A stretch of DNA of 64,000 nucleotides from Niebla homalea (taxonomy: Eukaryota; Ascomycota; Lecanoromycetes; Lecanorales; Ramalinaceae), in NCBI GenBank assembly GCA_019925105.1, contig JAHGAU010000011.1, forward strand, positions 1,240,001 through 1,304,000, in the 5' to 3' direction. Shown here piece after piece: positions 25,862 to 40,100 of the stretch (positions are counted from its first letter, which is position 1; the number at the start of each line of letters is the position of its first letter). Below the pieces are notes generated by a model. It was not told the origin of the DNA. It was given only the letters and a program-made list of their open reading frames with translations, and ran no database searches. The translations under genes were made by a program, and so were the position numbers.

Positions 25862-27100
25862 TTTTAATTCTTTTTCTTTATTAAAAAAAAAGGCTTAACG
25901 TTACCGTTATAATAGATATTTAATTAACTTAATAAACCTTAAAATAAGAAAATAATATTTACTTTTTAATTAAAAACCTTTTTATTATAATTAAATAAAT
26001 TATAATAACGGAATATTACCGTAATATTATAGCTTAATAAGTTTAACTTTTAAAATTATAATTTAAAGTTAATTAATTTAAAATTAAAAATTATATTTAT
26101 TAAGAATATATATTTAGCCGTATTAACGTATAATATAAAAATTTACGCTTTAAGACTTTTCTTTATATTAATTTTATTATTAAGCTTTATATTAATAACG
26201 TATTATTAATAACTTTTATCTTATTTTATAAGAATAAGTTTTTTTATTTAGAAAAATTTAAGTTATATTAAAATAAGTTTAAGGGTAAGTATTAAATATA
26301 ATTTATTAACTTAAAAAAATAATTTATATTTTATTTTAAATACTTTTTTATTATAAAAAAAAAAAAAAGGTAATTTTTTATTTAAGGTTTATTTTTTATA
26401 AAATCTTTAACTTATTGGATAAGGAAATTAATAAAATAAATTATTAAAAACTTAAGGATAAACTTTTAAATTTAATAATTAATCCGGAAAACTATTAACT
26501 CTTTTATTATAAACGGTTTAAAGATATTAAGTAATATTTTAATTAAAAAATAATATAATTCTATAATACTTTAAAAATTATAAAAAAGATTTATTATTAT
26601 TATTAAATAAATTTTATACTTATATATTTTTTATAAAGTTTTTATTAAAGCTTAAAATTAAAATCCTTATAATTAATAAGGTATTAAGAACCCGGAACGA
26701 TATCGTAATAATAATAATTATATAAGAAAATAACTTAAAGCGTATTATTAATAATAATTAAAAAATTAATAAAAATAAATCCCTTAAAAATAAAATATTT
26801 AAACTTAATTTTAACGGCTTAAAGTTAATATATATTTTTATTAAAATTAATTTTTATAATTAAAAATATAAAGTTATATTTAAAAACTTTAATATTATCC
26901 TTAAAGTAAATAAAAACGTTATAAAATTATATATATTACGGAAAAAAACCATTATATATTCAATTATTTTATTATTTTATAAAATAAAATCTTAATAATA
27001 AACGTAAAATCCCGTAAAAAAAATAATATATTAAAAAATAATAAATTCTGGCGGCGCCTTAAAATTAAAATTAATAAAAAAATAATTAAAAATATACTTA
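25862..27100 (+). pseudogene. Gypsy-2 copy 1 gag region, degenerate
   Basis: Lies between the 5' LTR and the protease motif, where gag belongs. No zinc knuckle or other diagnostic motif was recognised. The same sequence is present in unit 2 at about 35917-37150. Confidence 0.5.
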
Positions 27101-30100
27101 ACTTTTATTATTAAGGGTTAAATAAATTTTTAAAATAATCCTTAATTATTAAATATATTAATTAATATTAAAGTTTAAGTAAATTTAATTTTATAAATAT
27201 ATATAATTTAATAAGACTTATAATTAATTTCTGTTATTTTATTATAAATGGCTTTTTTTAATAATAAATAAATCTTTTATTATAATACTTATTAATTATA
27301 ATATTATTTAATTAATAATTAAGGATAATAAAAATAATATAAAATACTTTTTTATATTATTAATTAAAAAGGTTTAAACGTAATCCTTAATTTATTAATT
27401 TTACGTACCTTATAAATAACGATTAATTTAATAATAAATAAATAATATTTTAAAATTAATTTTTATAAGTTATAAATTAATAACGTTTATAATTTTAATT
27501 AAAGTTTAACGGAAACCAATAAAATCTTTATAATTATTTATATTAATATAATAATAAAGCGCTTAAAAATACCGTAAATCCTTTAAGATAATTTAATACG
27601 TATAAATATTATAAAAGACTTTATTAACCGGAACGTTTTAAGGGAATTAAATAAGTATATAAATATCTTTTTTAATAATATAATTAATACCTTATTTAAA
27701 TTAAAATAAAAAGATTACGTTATTAACTTAAATAATAAAAAGTTATTATATAATTTTTTATATAATTTATTTTAAATAAAGTTAACGGAGCTTTAACGGT
27801 ATCTTAAGGATATTATAGTTTAAGGTTAAATTTATTATTTAATATTATTTATAAGCGTTCCGATCTTTTTTATATTTAAAAAGGATAATAGCCTTTATCT
27901 TTATATTAATTACCGTAAGTTAAATACGGTTATAATTAAAAATCAATATTTATTATTTTTAATTATTAAAACCCTTAACCGGTTAAATAACTTTAAATAA
28001 TTTATTAAGTTAAACCTTAAAGATATTTATTACCGGTTACGGATTAAGTTTAATAATAAGTAAAAAATAGTATTCTATATATATTATAATTATTTTAAGT
28101 ATTTCGTTATATTATTTAAGTTAATTAACGCTTTAATAACCTTTTAAGTTTATATTAATTATACTTTTATTAATTTTATTAATATAACTTATATAATTTA
28201 TTTAAATAATATTTTAATATTTAATAAGAATCCGGCGGATTATTAATATTATATTTAATAAATCTTTAAGTAATTTTATTAATTTTAATTTTACGTTAAC
28301 TTTAAGAAATATTAATTTAATATTATTTAAGTAAAATTCTTAAAGTTTATTATTTCTATTAAAAAATTTAAATAAATTAAGAGTATATTTAAATTATTAA
28401 AAATTAACTTACCTTAAAAATTTACCGGAAAGTATAAATTTTTTTAAGCTTTATAAATTTTTATTATTATTTTATTTATAAATATTTAAGGATAATTAAG
28501 CCTTTAATTAATCTATTTAAGGGTAATAAGGAAAAAAAGAAAATTAATCCGTTAAAGTAAAATAATATGATTAATATAACGTTCCGTTAATTCCGTAAAA
28601 TATTTATTAATACATTATTATTCCGTTATTTTAACTTAAAACGGGGGTATAAATAAAAACCGATATATTTAACTTTATTATTATAAATATCTTATTTTAA
28701 TAGTTTAAAAAGAGTTATTAACGCTTAATTATATATTAATCTAGAAAAATAACCCTTATTAAATAAAATTATAAAACGTATAATTAAGAGTTTTTTATTA
28801 TTATTACGGTATTTAAATAATAGTAATATTATTTAAAAAAAGCTTTAAAGCTATTTAAATATAGATAAATTATAATAACCTTTAAAGGTTTATAAAATAG
28901 TTAATATTAAGCCCGTATTAAGTTAAATAAACCTTAAAACTTATTAATTATAATTTTAAAGTATTTTATCGTTAAAGTAAAATAAACTTTATTAATCCTT
29001 TATTAAAACGTTTAAATTATAAAAAGTTTTACTTTTTAATATTATTTTATTATTTATTTTATAGAATAAGTTTATATTTTAATCTGATAAATCAGTAAAA
29101 TACCGGTAAACAATAATTATTAATTATTAATTATTATTTATTTTAAGAAATATTTAAATTATTATTCCGTAAAAAAAAAATTTAATAATTACTTAAAAAA
29201 TTTTATAAGGAATTTAAGCCGATTAAGTTACTTATTAAGGATTTATAGATTAATAATATATTTATATATAAGATTAAAGATAATAACGTAACGTTAATAT
29301 ATTCTTATTAAAATTATAATAATATTTAAAAACTTAATTTTAATAACCTTATTATTTATAAGGGTTATATATATATCCCTTAAGATAAAGCGGTTAAAAA
29401 AAAAGTTAATTAATAAATTTTATAATAATTTATTAACGGGTTATTTTAAAGCTAAAAAAAACTTATAAGTTTTTAATTTATAAATATTATTAAAACGGCT
29501 TAAAGGCTTAAATTAATAATTATATTAAAACGTATAATATTTATTAAAGAATTAAAATATTACGTTATTGCCTTTATAATAAGTTTACTTTATTCCTTTA
29601 ATCGGTTATATTTTAAAAAGAATTTAATATAAACTTTATTACCGGTTTATCCGTAAATAAGGTTAAGGGTAATGTTTATAATTTAATTTTAATAATTATA
29701 AATAAATATATAAAGATATATAGATACCTTCCCGTTATAAAATAAATTAATATTATTATATTAATAAACCTTTTTTTTAAAGAAATTATATTACGTTATA
29801 ATATATTAATTAAAATTATAATTAATTAAGAATTTTTATTTATTAATAAATTTTAAAGTTTAATATATTATTACGTAAAGATAAAACGTAAATTAAATAC
29901 CGTTTTTACCCGTAAACGGATAATTAAATAAAGTATTAAAATTAAGGTTTTAAATAATACTTAAAAACCTTTATTAACTTTAAGTAAATAAATTAAATAA
30001 AGCTATTTTTTTAATTAAATTTACTTATATAAATTTAGAATATTTAACTTTAAGTTATAACCTTTTATAATAATATATAATTATAATTTAAATATTTATT

Positions 30101-30450
30101 TTAAACTTAAGGATAAACTTATAAAAAAGGAAATATTTATAATAAAAAATAAAGTTAAAATATTATATAAAATACGATTAATATTAACGGATTAATAACG
30201 CTATATTATTAAATCGACTTAAAAGATATATAATAAAAAATATAAGTTAAAATTATATAACGTTAATAATTTAATAATATTAAATATTAAAAACCTTAAG
30301 TTAAAGTAATTAAATAAAAAGCTTACGTTCTGATTTATAGGACCCTTTAAAATTAATAATAAAATTAAAATGTAAATATATTATTTATTTTTTCTTATTA
30401 TTTATTAAATTTACTTTATTATTTATATTTCTTTTTTAAAGTTTTATTAT
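27100..30450 (+). pseudogene. Gypsy-2 copy 1 pol: protease, RT, RNase H, integrase
   Basis: The protease string I-L-I-N-I-K-V-stop-V-N-L-I at 27155-27190 reverts by RIP-type changes alone to L-I-D-T-G-A-Q-V-N-L-I. RT: F-K-Y-x-V-x-x-F-K-L-I-N-A (28090-28140; usual Y-x-V-M-P-F-G-L-x-N-A-P), then T-F-stop-V-Y-I-N, and Y-L-N-N-I-L-I-F at 28199-28222, the Y-L-D-D active site with both Asp changed to Asn. Integrase: C-terminal part of the zinc finger near 29540-29600, catalytic block N-F-I-T-G-L from 29632 (Asp to Asn), then L-x-I-I-x-N-K-Y-T-K around 29690-29720. The G-P-F-K-I-N motif lies near 30338-30356. The frame shifts between RT and integrase, probably through homopolymer indels. Confidence 0.88.
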
Positions 30451-30464
30451 ATTTATATAAGTAA

Positions 30465-30690
30465 TTATACGGTGGAGGCTATAATATAAATATTTAAATT
30501 AATTAATAATAAAAAGGAATAAATAATTAAAGAAATTATTAATAAAGTTAAAAATAAAAAAAGCGTTTAATATTAAGTTAAATAAATTAATTAAAGCCTT
30601 AAATATAATTAATAAATATTAAAAACGGACTTAAAATACTCTTAAAAATTATAAAAATAATATAATAAAATAATATAAAATAAAAAAAGA
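30465..30690 (+). pseudogene. Gypsy-2 copy 1 chromodomain, degenerate
   Basis: After the integrase the frame reads ...V-x-Q/stop-Y-stop-V-K-stop-I...L-x-Y-N-stop...S-K/K-T-D-L-K-Y-S-stop-E/K-L. Once RIP stops are read back to Gln or Trp this fits Y-x-V-K-W-x-G...Y-N-x-W-V...L-x-Y-x-x-E-L, the chromodomain found at the C-terminus of chromovirus integrases. There it recognises methylated histone H3 and steers insertion to heterochromatin. Assignment is by pattern only. Confidence 0.6.
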
Positions 30691-31239
30691 TATAAATAAG
30701 GTTATAACGTTATAACGATAAAAATTATATATATAATTAATAATTATATATATAATTAATATTATAATTATTTAACCTTTATACGTTATTTTTTATAAGA
30801 TTATTAAAGTTTAAGCTTTAATTAATAACTTTATTTATTATAAGTATTATATATACAAATAAGTTAATATTATAAAAATAATTATTTTTATTATAATATT
30901 ATATTTAATAAAAATAACTTTAATAATAATTACGATAATATTAAAAAAAATAAAAAAGCGTAAACGTTAAATTATAAGTACTTAACGTATTATTAAGGAA
31001 ATATTAAGTAAATAAAGTTAAAAAAATTAAATTATTTAAAATAATAAAAGATTAATAAATATATTTATTAAATTTACGTTAATATATTAATAATTTTAAT
31101 AATATTATCCGTTTTATTACTTTTTAATAATATATAAATTATAAGCGCTTAATACTTAATGTTATTAATTTTAATATTTAATATTAAACTTTAATAATAT
31201 TAATATATAAAAATAAAAAAATAATTTATAATTCCGTAT

Positions 31240-32830
31240 TAACGTAAACCCTTTCCCTTTATAAATAAGTTAATAAGGTTAAGGATAAATATAAGGGTAT
31301 TATATTTTCCTTATCCTTTTTTTTTTTTTTTTTTTTTTTTTTCCGTTTTTTTTTTTTACCTTAATTAAAGTTTTTTTTTAATATTATTTACCGGAAAGAT
31401 TCTTTAATTTAATTTTAAGGTATTATTTTTAAAAGTTAAGGTTAATTTTTTAACGGTATTATTAAGGAAAATATAACCTTTTTTTCCTTTTTTTTTAAAC
31501 GGGTTAAAGCTTAAGTTATATGTACTTAAGAACTTAAAGTTAAACCTTCCCGTTATTAACGATATACCGGGATTTAAAAATAAATTTTCTAACGGATTAA
31601 TTAATAACGGAGAACCCGGATTTTTTATAATAATTTAATTTAATTATTAAACGTTAATATTATTATATTATAAACGGATTAAATATATTTATTTATTCTT
31701 TAAGGAAACGGACTTTTTCTTTTACTATTATTATATATATAATAAACGTATTTTTCTTTATTTAAAGAATTAAAACCTTCTTCTTAACTTTTATAATAAT
31801 CCGATAAAACGTATATTTTATACGGCCGGCCGTTATTAATATTTAATTAATATTTAATCAGAAAACCTTTAAATTTTAAAGGATCTTTTTATATTTCCGT
31901 ATATATTAAGTAAATATCCCGATAAATAATAAACCGGTACGGTATTACTTATATAATTATTAAGTTATTTAAGGTTAAAGTTAATCCGGGAATTATATAT
32001 ATATTAAAATAATAATATTATAATAATATTAAGGATACTTACGGGGATATAACGGTTTAAGTATTATTTATTATAATACTTACGGTAAGATATAAGGTTC
32101 CATTAATATAAAAACTTATTCTATAAGAAGTAAATTAAATAAAATATTATTATATATATTATTAATATTATATTTACGTTTACGCCGGTAATACGTTATT
32201 ATATATACGTTATATTATTTAAAGATTAAAGTAAACTTATATATTTTATTAATAAATAAAAATAAGCGGATTATTAATATAAATAAAATATTTACGTAAC
32301 GTTAATATTATTTATTATAATAATAATATAAATAATAAAAATATATAGTTATACGTATATTAACTTATAGATACTTATATAAACCCTTAATATATTATAC
32401 TTATAAAAGTAATTAAAATTATTAAGGAAAAAAAAAAAGAAGTTTAAAATAAAATAAAGGTTTTATTATAATTATATATTATTTTTATAATAACGTTTAC
32501 CTTTATTATAATATAATAAATTAATAATAAAGCTTTAAGTAATTATTAATTAATATTATAAAGATTCTTTTTTTTACTTATTTTTTTTTATTGGGTTTTA
32601 TAAAAAGGTTTTTAATAAATTTTATAAATTACGTTAATTATTTATTAACATAAAGTACCCCTATTATATTATTATTAAATAAATATTATTATACTTATAT
32701 ATATATTTAAGGACTTTTTTTCTTTTTACCCTTTTTTTATTAAATTTAATAATAAGTTTTTAATAAGTTTTATATTTAACCGGCTTTATACTAATTTCTT
32801 AAATATATCTTTTTATACTTTAAAGATTAA
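31240..32830 (-). pseudogene. Possible antisense ORF in Gypsy-2 3' region, copy 1
   Basis: Between the chromodomain and the 3' LTR there are about 2.1 kb, more than a normal 3' UTR. On the - strand one frame reads long stretches whose only stops are TAA/TAG, for example N-P-G-S-P-L-L-I-N-P and I-S-L-I-T-G-R-F-N-F (about 31530-31625), followed by a Lys-rich stretch from the poly-T run at 31317-31342. Further upstream, near 32790, it reads K-D-I-F-K-K-L-V. The same frame persists in copy 2 (41290-42880). I recognise no domain and cannot exclude a chance frame. Confidence 0.4.
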
Positions 32831-32835
32831 TATAT

Positions 32836-32849
32836 AAAAAGGAGATAAT
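32836..32849 (+). other. Gypsy-2 copy 1 polypurine tract
   Basis: aaaaaggagataat lies directly before the 3' LTR start, the normal place for the plus-strand primer. The same tract precedes the 3' LTR of copy 2 at about 42881-42895. Confidence 0.75.
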
Positions 32850-32945
32850 TATTAATAATTAATATTATCTTTACGTTAATATTATAATAATACGCCATAT
32901 TATTACGTTAAAATAGGCCGTTAAGCCTTGGCAAAGGGCCTTAAT
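32850..32945 (+). repeat. Gypsy-2 copy 1, 3' LTR fragment
   Basis: The first ~96 bp of the LTR, ending in the microhomology at the duplication junction; after it the sequence switches to LINE-B. The full version is at 42896-43243. Confidence 0.88.
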
Positions 32946-35570
32946 AAAGGGCTTAATAAAGAACGTATTAAAATACGCGGTATATAAGAATAATAATTAC
33001 TTAACGTAAGACTTATAATATATAATAAAAGCTGAAAAAGACTTAACGTAAAAGATTAAGATAACGATTAAAATATAACGTTATAATTTATATAAATTTA
33101 AATTAATAAAGTAATTAAAAATAATCTTAAAAAGTTAATAAAGTTTATTAAATAAAAAAAAAATTAAAACGTAATAATTAATAACGTAAAAAAAAAAAAA
33201 AAAAACTTATAATAATATTAATCCTTAAAGCCGGCCGTTTAATTAAGATAATTATTATAATTAAAAAACCGGGATAAATAATATTTAACTTTAAAGAAAA
33301 ATATTTATATAAATAAAAATTAATAAAAAGAACTTAATAAAAATTAATATATAATACGTTTATACTTTTAAGGGTAATATAATATAACGTATATAAGGAA
33401 ATAATTAAAGTTATAATACCGATATTTAAATTTAAAGAAATAAAGGATATTAATATTATAATAATATAAAAGTTATTATATAATCCGTATATATATTTTT
33501 TAATTAACCCAGAAAATAATTTTTATTTAACTTTTAAAAAAAATAAAATAATACGGATATATTTCTTTATAAATAAAAAGTTAAATATAAATAATTAAAA
33601 CGTTATTTATTATAAAAAAATTTATATACGCTTTAAATAATATAAAAAAGAAATATTAAAGGAAATTTAAATATTTATAACGTATATAATCCGCCGTTAA
33701 TTAATAAAAAAATTTTTTTATAATCTTATTACTTAAGGATATTATAGTTATACTTAATAAATATTTCTTAATAAGAAATTTTAATTTTTAATATATTAAA
33801 TAAAAAAAAAAAAAAAATATATAATTAATTATATTAAGTTTAAAAAGTTATTAATAATTATTATTTAATCCAATTTTACGTTATTAACGTTAAAAAAAAT
33901 TATAATATAAAAAGGTTTAAAATTTAAGATTATAATTAACTTAACGTTTAACTTTAAAAGTATTATTAATATAATTATTATATACGGATTATAAAAGGAC
34001 TTATAATATAACTTAGATTATATATTAATATAAATAACCTTAAATTAAACCGTAAATATAATTTTATTATTACCGGTAAAAAAAATATAAAAAATAATTA
34101 AAAAATAAAAGTTTATATAAAAGTAAAAGAAATAATAATATAATTTATAAATCTCCTTTAATTAAATAATAAAAATTAAATTAATTTCTTTATAAAAAGT
34201 AAATAATAAAACTATTAAATAAAGTAATTAATAAAATAATTTTAATAATAAAGTTTTCTTAAAAAGTTAAAATTTATTAAAATAAAGGATATATAACCAT
34301 AATTATAAAAACGAAAAAGTTAATTAAGAAAGCTTTTAAGTATAAAAATTAAAAAATACTTAATTAATTAAAAATTATATAAAAAAAAAGGAAAAAACTA
34401 TTAAGAAAATTAAATAAATATATTTTTTATTTATAATATATAATTTAATAGTTTTATTTTATAATATTTAAAAGTTAATAAAATATAATAAAGAATAAAA
34501 TAAGAAATTAAAATTTATCCTTAAATTCTTATTTTTTAAAAAACCCGATAATATATTAATTAATACCTTTAACGGTAAAATTAAAGCCTTTAAAAAAGGA
34601 TTTTTTTTTTTCCGTTAAAAGTTAATTTAAATAATATTAACGGTATTATATACCTTAATTTTATATTAATAAATAAAATAATAATATAAGATATAATAAT
34701 TAAAGTAATTAATAAATTAAAGAAAAATAAAGCCTTAAGATTATATAGGATTCTTAATAAATTCTTATTAATAATAACCTTATTATTTTAAAAAGTTTTT
34801 ATTTATTTCTTTTAAATATATTTTAACGTTAATTATTATTTACGTAAATTTAAAGAAATAAAAATAATTATTCTTTAAAAGTTTATTAAACCGGATTATT
34901 TTAAAGTAAAGTTTTATAAACTTATTATATTCCTTTATATATTAAAGAAAACCTTAAAAACGATAATAATAAAAATCCTTAATAATTATATAAAAAATTA
35001 CGGACTTCTCCCTGATTAATAAATAAAAGTAAAAAAAGGTTAATTAATAAAAATAGCCCTTAAAAAATTAATTAATAATATATATATAATATAAGGTTAC
35101 GGGAAAAAATATATTATAAATATTCTTTCTCTTAATATTATAAGTATTTTTAATAAGGTAAATTATTAAAGATTATTATATAACTTTAAAAAAAAGGATA
35201 TTATTTTTCTTAATTAAATAAATAAAAAGTTATTTAAATAATTAAATTATATTAATTAACTTAAAATAAAAAATAAGCTTAATAAAGTTTATTATAATAA
35301 AAATCCTTTAAGTATTACTTATTTCTTTTATATTATTTTTATTTTTTAATAATTTATTAATTAAAAAGCTTATTAAGTTAAAATAAAAAATTTAAATTAA
35401 AAACTTTATTAACGATATTTACCTTTTAATTTATTATATTTTTATATATATAAATTATTTAAAATTAAAATAAATTTATAAAGTTTATTTTTAATAAATT
35501 AAAACTTATAAGGCTTAATTTATATTATATAAATATAAACTTATTTATATAATTAAAAGTTTAAAGCTAT
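32946..35570 (+). mobile_element. Duplicated fragment of LINE-B (endonuclease and RT)
   Basis: Collinear with 22891-25515, with small homopolymer changes. It is not an independent insertion: it has no LINE 5' end or tail and starts at the duplication junction. Endonuclease, RT and active-site remnants are the same as in LINE-B, with further RIP-type differences. Confidence 0.9.
35566..35570. repeat. Gypsy-2 target-site duplication, unit 2 (gctat)
   Basis: Unmutated gctat before the unit 2 5' LTR. It equals the five bases after the 3' LTR (43244-43248) and shows that attat at 25511 is the RIPped form. Confidence 0.85.
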
Positions 35571-35916
35571 TATTAATAGTTAATGTTATCTTTACGCCAG
35601 TATTATAATAATATGCCATATTACTATATTAAGGTAAAGCGTTAAACCTTAATAAAAAGCCTTGGTAAAAGGCCTTGGTAACGGTTTTAATATATATTAT
35701 TCATAAGCCGTAACTTAATAAGCGTAAAGTAAGGTAATTATTACCTTTACCTTAAATAAAAATTATACCTTAATTCTTTCTAAGTTCCTTAAGAATTAAT
35801 TTTATTATTAATTTATTTATTAAAGTAATACTTAAGTATTTAAATTATAACGTTACGTTTTTTATATTTATTTTTATTAGTTCCGCCGGCGTACCGTTAA
35901 TAAAGTTAATTTAATA
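35571..35916 (+). repeat. Gypsy-2 copy 2, 5' LTR
   Basis: 346 bp, from tattaatagttaatg to ttaatttaata. Same length and boundaries as the copy 1 LTR. Confidence 0.9.
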
Positions 35917-37149
35917 TTTTAATTTTTTTTCTTTATTAAAAAAAGGCTTAACGTTACCGTTATAATAAATATTTAATTAACTTAATAAACTTTAAAATAA
36001 GAAAGCGATATTTATTTTTTAATTAAAAACCTTTTTATTATAATTAAATAAATTATAATAATAAAATATTATTATAATATTATAACTTAATAAGTTTAAT
36101 TCTTAAAATTATAATTTAAAGTTAATTAATTTAAAATTAAAAATTATACTTATTAAGAATATATATTTAACCGTATTAACGTATAATATAAAAGTTTACG
36201 TTTTAAAATTCTTCTCCGTATTAACCTTATTATTAAGCTTTATATTAACGATATACCGTTAACGGCTTTTATTTTATTTTATAAGGGTAAATTTTTTTAT
36301 TTAGAAAAATTTAAGTTATATTAAAATAAATTTAAGGGTAAGTATTAAATATAGTTTATTAACTTAAAAAATAATTTATATTTTATCTTAAATACTTTTT
36401 ATTGAAAAAAAAAAAAGGTAATTTTTTATTTAAGGTCTATTTTTTATAAAATCTTTAATTTACCGGATAAAAAAATTAATAAAATAAATTATTAAAAACT
36501 TAAGGATAAACTTTTAAATTTAATAATTAATTTAAAAAACCATTAACTTTTTATTATAAACGGTTTAAGGATATTAAGTAATATTTTAATTAAAAAATAA
36601 TATAATTCTATAATATTTTAAAGATTATAAAAAAAAACTTATTATTATTATTAAATAAATTTTATACTTATATATTTTTTATAAAGCTTTTATTAAAGCT
36701 TAAAATTAAAATCCTTATAATTAATAAGGTATTAAGAACCCGGAACGATATCGTAATAACGGTAATTATATAGGAAAATAACTTAAAATATATTATTAAT
36801 AATAATTAGAAAATTAATAAAAATAAATCCCTTAAAAATAAAATATTTAAATTTAATTTTAACGGCTTAAAGTTAATATATATTTTTATTAAAATTAATT
36901 TTTATAATTAAAAATATAAAGTTATATTTAAAAACTTTAATATTATCCTTAAAGTAAATAAAAACGTTATAAAATTATATATATTACGGAAAAAACCATT
37001 ATATATCCGATTATTTTACCGTTTTATAAAATAAAATCTTAATAATAAACGTAAAATCCCGTAAAAAAAATAATATATTAAAAAACAATAAAATTTTAAT
37101 AGCGTTTTAAAATCGGAATTAATAAAAAAATAATTAAAAATATATTTAA

Positions 37150-40100
37150 TTTTTATTATTAAGGGTTAAATAAATTTTTAAAATAATCCTTAATTATTAA
37201 ATATATTAATTAATATTAAAGTTTAAATAAATTTAATTTTATAAATATATATAATTTAATAAAATTTATAATTAACTCCCGTTATTTTATTATAAGTAAC
37301 TTTTCTTAATAATAAATAAATCTTTTATTATAATACTTATTAATTATAATATTATTTAATTAATAATTAAGGATAATAAAAATAATATAAAATACTTTTT
37401 TATATTATTAATTAAAAAGGTTTAAACGTAATCTTTAATTTATTAATTTTACGTATTTTATAAATAATAATTAATTTAACGATAAATAAATAATACTTTA
37501 AGGTTAATTCTTATAAATTATAAATTAATAACGTTTATAATTTTAATTAAAGTTTAACGGAAACTAATAAAATCTTTATAATTATTTACGTTAACGTAAT
37601 AATAAAGCGCTTAAAAATATTGTAAATCCCTTAAAATAATTTAATATGTATAAATATTATAAAAGACTTTATTAATCGGAACGTCCTAAAAGAATTAAAT
37701 AAATATATAAATATCTTTTTTAATAATATAATTAATATTTTATTTAAATTAAAATAAAGGGATTATATTATTAACTTAAATAATAAAAAGTTATTATATA
37801 ATTTTTTATATAATCTATTTTAAGTAAAGTTAACGGAGCTTTAATAATATTTTAAGGATATTATAATCCAAAGTTAAATTTATTATTTAACGTTATCCGT
37901 AAACGTTCCGATCTTTTTTATACTTAAAAAAAATAATAACCTTTATCTTTATATTAATTATTATAAATTAAATACGGTTATAATTAAAAATCGATATTTA
38001 TTACCTTTAATTATTAAAACCCTTAACCGGCTAAATAACTTTAAATAATTTATTAAGTTAAACCTTAAAGATATTTATTACCGGTTATAAATTAAGTTTA
38101 ATAATAAGTAAAAAATGGTATTCTATATATATTATAATTACTTTAAATATCTCGTTATACCGTTTAAGTTAATTAACGCCTTAATAACCTTTTAAGTTTA
38201 TATTAATTATACTTTTATTAATTTTATTAATATAACTTATATAATTTATTTAAATAATATTTTAATATTTAATAAGAATTTAACGGATTATTAATATTAT
38301 ATTTAATAAATCTTTAAATAATTTTATTAATTTTAATTTTACGTTAACTTTAAGAAATATTAATTTAATATTATTTAAGTAAAATTCTTAAGGTTTATTA
38401 TTTCTATTAAAAAAATTTAAATAAATTAAAAGCGTATTTAAATTATTAAAAATTAACTTACCTTAAAAATTTATTAAGAAATATAGGTTTTTTTAAGCTT
38501 TATAAATTTTTATTATTATTTTATTTATAAATATTTAAGGATAATTAAGCCTTTAATTAATTTATTTAAGGATAATAAAGAAAAAAAGAAAATTAATCCG
38601 TTAAAGTAAAATAATATAATTAATATAACGTTCTATTAACTCCGTAAAATATTTATTAATATATTATTATTCCGTTATTTTAACTTAAAATGGGGGTATA
38701 AATAGAAATTAATATATTTAACTTTATTATTATAAATATCTTATTTTAATAATTTAAGAAGAATTATTAATGCTTAATTACGTATTAATCTAGAAAAATA
38801 ACCCTTATTAAATAAAATTATAAAACGTATAATTAAGAATTTTTTATTATTATTACGGTATTTAAATAATAGTGGTATTACTTAAAAAAAAAGCTTTAAA
38901 GTTATTTAAATATAAATAAATTATAATAACCTTTAAAGGTTTATAAAATAGTTAACGTTAAGCCCGTATTAAATTAAATAAGCCTTAAAATTTATTAATT
39001 ATAATTTTAAAGTATTTTATCGTTAAAATAAAATAAACTTTATTAAATTTATTAAAATGTTTAAATTATAAAAGAATTTTACTTTTTAATATTATTTTAT
39101 TACTTACCTTATAGAATAAATTTATATTTTAATCCGATAAATCGGTAAAATACCGGTAAACGGCAATTATTAATTATTAATTATTATTTATTTTAAGAAA
39201 TATTTAAATTATTATTTTATAAAAAAAAATTTAATAATTACTTAAAAAATTTTATAAGGAATTTAAATTAATTAAATTATTTATTAAGGATTTATAGATT
39301 AATAATATATTTATATATAAGATTAAAAATAATAACGTAACGTTAATATATTCTTATTAAAATTATAATAATATTTAAAAACTTAATTTTAATAACCTTA
39401 TTATTTATAAGGACTATATATATATCTTTTAAGATAAAGCGGTTAAAAAAAAGCTAATTAATAAATATTATAATAATTTATTAATAAGTTATTTTAAAGT
39501 TAAAAAAACTTATAAGCTTTTAATTTATAAATATTATTAAAATAGCTTAAAAACTTAAGTTAATAATTATATTAAAACATATAATATTTATTAAAGAATT
39601 AAAATATTACGTTATTATTTTTATAATAAACTTATTTTATTCCTTTAATTAATTATACCTTAAAAAGAATTTAATATAAACTTTATTACCGGTTTACCTG
39701 TAAATAAGGTTAAAAATAACGTTTATAATTTAATTTTAATAATCGTAAATAAATATATAAAAATATATAAATACCTCCCCGTTATAAAATAAATTAATAT
39801 TATTATATTAATAAACCTTTTCTTTAAAGAAATTATATTACGTTATAATATATTAATTAAAATTATAATTAATTAAGGGTTTTTATTTATTAATAAATTT
39901 TAAAGTTTAATATATTATTACGTAAAAATAAAACGTAAATTAAATACCGTTTTTTACCCGTAAATGGATAATTAAATAAAGCGTTAAAATTAAGGTTTTA
40001 AATAATATTTAAAAACCTTTATTAATTTTAAGTAAATAAATTAAGTAAAACTATTTTTTTAATTAAATTTATTTATATAAATTTAGAATACTTAACTTTA

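Larger units (their letters stand above)
22891..32945. repeat. 10.05-kb tandem duplication, unit 1
   Basis: This unit holds the second half of the LINE-B 5' part, a complete Gypsy-2 interior and the first ~96 bp of its 3' LTR. It is repeated head to tail at 32946-42993 with an offset of 10,055 bp at the start and 10,048 at the end. Gene order, poly-T tracts and LTR positions match. Differences are mostly C/T or G/A, plus homopolymer length changes. The junction at 32942-32954 falls on taataaagggctt, which is present both in the LTR (ending 43002) and in LINE-B (22889-22899 region). Confidence 0.92.
25516..32945 (+). mobile_element. Gypsy-2, copy 1 (chromodomain Ty3/Gypsy; 3' LTR truncated by duplication)
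   Basis: LTR retrotransposon inserted in LINE-B. It has a 346-bp 5' LTR (25516-25861), a gag region, pol with protease, RT, RNase H and integrase, a chromodomain, then about 2.1 kb before a polypurine tract (32836-32849) and the 3' LTR. That LTR is cut at 32945 where unit 2 of the duplication begins. The LTR ends are TGTTAG...CTAACA before RIP, visible from the unmutated 3' end at 43238-43243. Order RT-then-integrase with a chromodomain makes it a chromovirus-type Gypsy element. No frame is open. Confidence 0.92.

Noticed and set aside
31317..31342. 26-T run as a LINE poly-A tail (antisense)
   Set aside because: It lies inside Gypsy-2 and is present at the same place in copy 2 as a C-interrupted tract; no TSD or LINE 3' UTR adjoins it.
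32946..35570. Separate LINE insertion
   Set aside because: It begins without a LINE 5' end, ends in the same Gypsy-2 insertion site with the same TSD, and is collinear with 22891-25515, so it belongs to the tandem duplication.
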